From Planctomycetota bacterium (GTDB lineage Bacteria; Planctomycetota; UBA8742; SKZP01): DNA of 6,371 nucleotides. The DNA is taken from NCBI GenBank assembly GCA_007127275.1, contig SKZP01000585.1, forward strand, positions 1 through 6,371. Reading direction: 5' to 3'. This document shows positions 4,873 to 6,371 of the stretch, one piece after another. The notes under the pieces are model-generated. The model was not told the origin of the DNA, ran no database searches, and saw only the letters and a program-made list of their open reading frames with translations. Each line of letters starts with the position of its first letter. Position 1 is the stretch's first letter. The position numbers and the translations under genes are program-made.

Positions 4873-6371
4873 TCAGCCGTTGCGCAACGGGGCCTGCCAC
4901 GCTTGGCGCAACGCTTCGACGTCGGTGTGAATCAGCGGCTGCGCGGCGGCCGTCGTGCTCCGCACCAGGAGGTTCGGCTCGGCGGTCACACGGCCCAGCG
5001 GCGTGAGGGCGGCGTGTTGGATGGCGGCGGCGAGAGCTTTCCCGCGCGGCAACGCCTCGGCGGGCATCTCGACGAGAAAGCGCGACGGACTTTCCGCGAA
5101 CAGCGCCGCGACGTCGCGTGCCGGTGTGCCTTCCAGCGTGTCGTTGGTTTCGAGAACGCGGACGGAGTCCAGGGTGACCTCCGCGCCGAGGTCGCCGCCG
5201 AGGGACATCTCGGCAAGCGCCACAGCGAGGCCCCCCTCGGCGAGGTCGTGCGCAGCCAGCACCAGCCCCTCGCGGCGCAGCGCCTCCAGCAGCGCGAACG
5301 TGGCCCGTGCCTCGTCGGGGCGCACCTGCGGCAGATCCGTGCCGGGGGCTTCGCCGCGTACCTTGCGCCAGTGGCTCGCACCGAGTTCGTTGCGCGTCAC
5401 GCCGAGCAGGACGAGCAGGCTGCCGGGGCGCTTGAGGTCGCTCGTCGTCGCGTCGCGCTCCACGTCCTCGACGAGGCCGACGGCGGAGATCAGCAACGTC
5501 GGCGCGACCGGAATGGCCTCTCCCTCGGCGGTGACGTACTCGTTGTTCAGCGAGTCCTTTCCGCTGATGAACGGCGTGCCGTAGGCGGTGGCAAGGTCGT
5601 AACATCCCTCGCAGGCGCGGATCAGGCCGCCGAGGCGGTCAGGCTTGGCGCAGTTGCCCCAACTGAAATTGTCGAGAATGGCGAGGTGTTCCAGCGTGCC
5701 GCCGGCGGCGAGGGCGTTGCGCACGGCCTCGTCAATAGCGTTCGTCGCCATGTGGTACGGGTCGACGAGGCCGAGCTCCGGGTTCAAGCCGTTGCTGACG
5801 ACAATGCCACGCGTCGACTCGGCAAACGGGCGCAGCACCGCGGCGTCGGCGGGGCCGTCGTGGCGCACACCGGTGAACGGTTTGACCACGCTCATCCCCT
5901 GGACTTCGTGGTCATACTGCCGCACCACCGCTTCCTTGCTCGCCACGTTGGGCGAGGTGAGGAGGGCGAGGAGGTCTTGCGTCAGGCGAGCGGGGGACGA
6001 AAGTCCCCCGAGTGCTGCGGGCGCCTCGTCTGGATGTGACGGGCTTTGGGCGTCCTGCGTGCGGAGACTCGGGGGACTCTCGTCCCCCGCTCGCCTTGTG
6101 AGAACGTCCTGCCACTGCGCGGCGCGGGGCGTGCGGGGCAGGCCCTCGTGGAGGAAGTGCATGTCGAGTTCGCCGACGACGGTGCCGTCGTAGCGCAGAC
6201 GCAGTACGCGCTCCTCGACGAAGCGACCAATGGCCGTGGCGGGGACGTCTTCGCTGGCGAACAGTGCGAGGGTCGCTTCGAGCGAGTCCGGCGGCACGGC
6301 GAGGACCATGCGCTCCTGCGCTTCGGAGAGCCAGATCTCGCGGTAGCTCAACCCGGCGTACTTCAGCGGCA
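4873..6371 (-). CDS. purL: Phosphoribosylformylglycinamidine synthase (PurL), C-terminal half
   Basis: The frame is open from the window edge at 6371 to TGA at 4875-4873, giving 499 codons without the N-terminus. The enzyme converts FGAR, ATP and glutamine-derived ammonia to FGAM in purine synthesis, in the cytoplasm. Landmarks in order: LKYAGLSYREIWLSEAQERM at the edge; DMHFLHEGLP; SKEAVVRQYDHEVQG; VVSNGLNPELGLVDPYHMA; AIDEAVRNALAAGG; ILDNFSWGN; FISGKDSLNNEY (second AIRS-domain nucleotide-binding region); and HDLAEGGLAVALAEM in the AIRS C-terminal part. The chain ends soon after, at QAWQAPLRNG, without a glutaminase domain, so a separate PurQ is expected elsewhere. Between the DMHFLHEGLP region and LTQDLLALLTSPN the protein has about 38 low-complexity residues (GDESPPSLRT, then ALGGLSSPAR) encoded by the palindromic element at 5984-6096, in frame. 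Identification is secure; effect of the insert on activity is unknown. Confidence 0.95.
   Translation of the reverse strand, partial: PLKYAGLSYREIWLSEAQERMVLAVPPDSLEATLALFASEDVPATAIGRFVEERVLRLRYDGTVVGELDMHFLHEGLPRTPRAAQWQDVLTRRAGDESPPSLRTQDAQSPSHPDEAPAALGGLSSPARLTQDLLALLTSPNVASKEAVVRQYDHEVQGMSVVKPFTGVRHDGPADAAVLRPFAESTRGIVVSNGLNPELGLVDPYHMATNAIDEAVRNALAAGGTLEHLAILDNFSWGNCAKPDRLGGLIRACEGCYDLATAYGTPFISGKDSLNNEYVTAEGEAIPVAPTLLISAVGLVEDVERDATTSDLKRPGSLLVLLGVTRNELGASHWRKVRGEAPGTDLPQVRPDEARATFALLEALRREGLVLAAHDLAEGGLAVALAEMSLGGDLGAEVTLDSVRVLETNDTLEGTPARDVAALFAESPSRFLVEMPAEALPRGKALAAAIQHAALTPLGRVTAEPNLLVRSTTAAAQPLIHTDVEALRQAWQAPLRNG
5984..6096. repeat. Nested palindromic element inserted in frame within purL
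   Basis: The left arm 5984-6013 and the right arm 6067-6096 are 30-base inverted repeats matching at 29 positions, separated by 53 bases. Each arm contains its own perfect 8-bp hairpin with a 4-base loop: CGGGGGAC-GAAA-GTCCCCCG at 5991-6010 and CGGGGGAC-TCTC-GTCCCCCG at 6070-6089. The only arm mismatch falls in this loop. In the purL transcript the first hairpin has a GAGA loop (GNRA type). The element has no stop codon in the purL frame and is translated as about 38 residues in a linker region. It looks like a non-autonomous MITE- or REP-type element, or a Rickettsia-palindromic-element analogue. No target duplication could be identified. Confidence 0.75.

Noticed and set aside
4903..6039. 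378-codon open frame on the plus strand opposite purL
   Set aside because: It lies antisense to clearly recognisable PurL sequence and has no recognisable protein content.

Overview
All six genes that I can support lie on the minus strand, so the window is transcribed from high to low coordinates. The sequence is GC-rich and typically bacterial. The combination of a stand-alone PurL carrying an ISGKDSLNNEY motif, a YhbH/YeaH (DUF444) protein, and short nested palindromes both between and inside genes suggests an environmental Planctomycetota-like bacterium. That assignment is inference; nothing here (no rRNA, no marker tree) proves it.

Layout in transcription order. (1) 6371-4873: the C-terminal half of purL (phosphoribosylformylglycinamidine synthase), with its 5' end outside the window. 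A nested palindromic element of about 113 bp sits in frame inside it (5984-6096). (2) 4872-4448: a 425-bp gap without a convincing gene. It contains a near-consensus sigma-70 promoter (TTGACA, 17 nt, TACAAC) facing the next genes and a leader of about 180 nt. (3) 4447-735: four consecutive genes of unknown function, called A to D here. Each encodes a protein with one N-terminal hydrophobic segment and a small beta-rich domain with a recurrent pattern (hydrophobic strand, D/N-x-G, about 7 residues, then a short hydrophobic strand), reminiscent of MreC/FlgT-C type barrels. A and B have long probable coiled coils between membrane segment and barrel. C and D instead have an extremely acidic N-terminal tail (about two thirds Asp+Glu) before the membrane segment. 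(4) A strong intrinsic terminator at 620-654 closes the array. (5) 734-315: a 420-bp gap with that terminator, a second perfect hairpin and a weak promoter candidate. (6) 314-1: the N-terminal 104 codons of a yhbH/yeaH-type gene, which runs off the window.

The four-gene array is the most interesting content. It has its own promoter and terminator, is separated from the housekeeping genes on both sides, and looks like a family built by duplication and divergence whose products probably assemble together at the cell envelope. The shared-domain claim rests on reading the four translations side by side, not on a database search. The second notable item is the palindromic element that purL tolerates as about 38 extra codons, similar in behaviour to Rickettsia palindromic elements.
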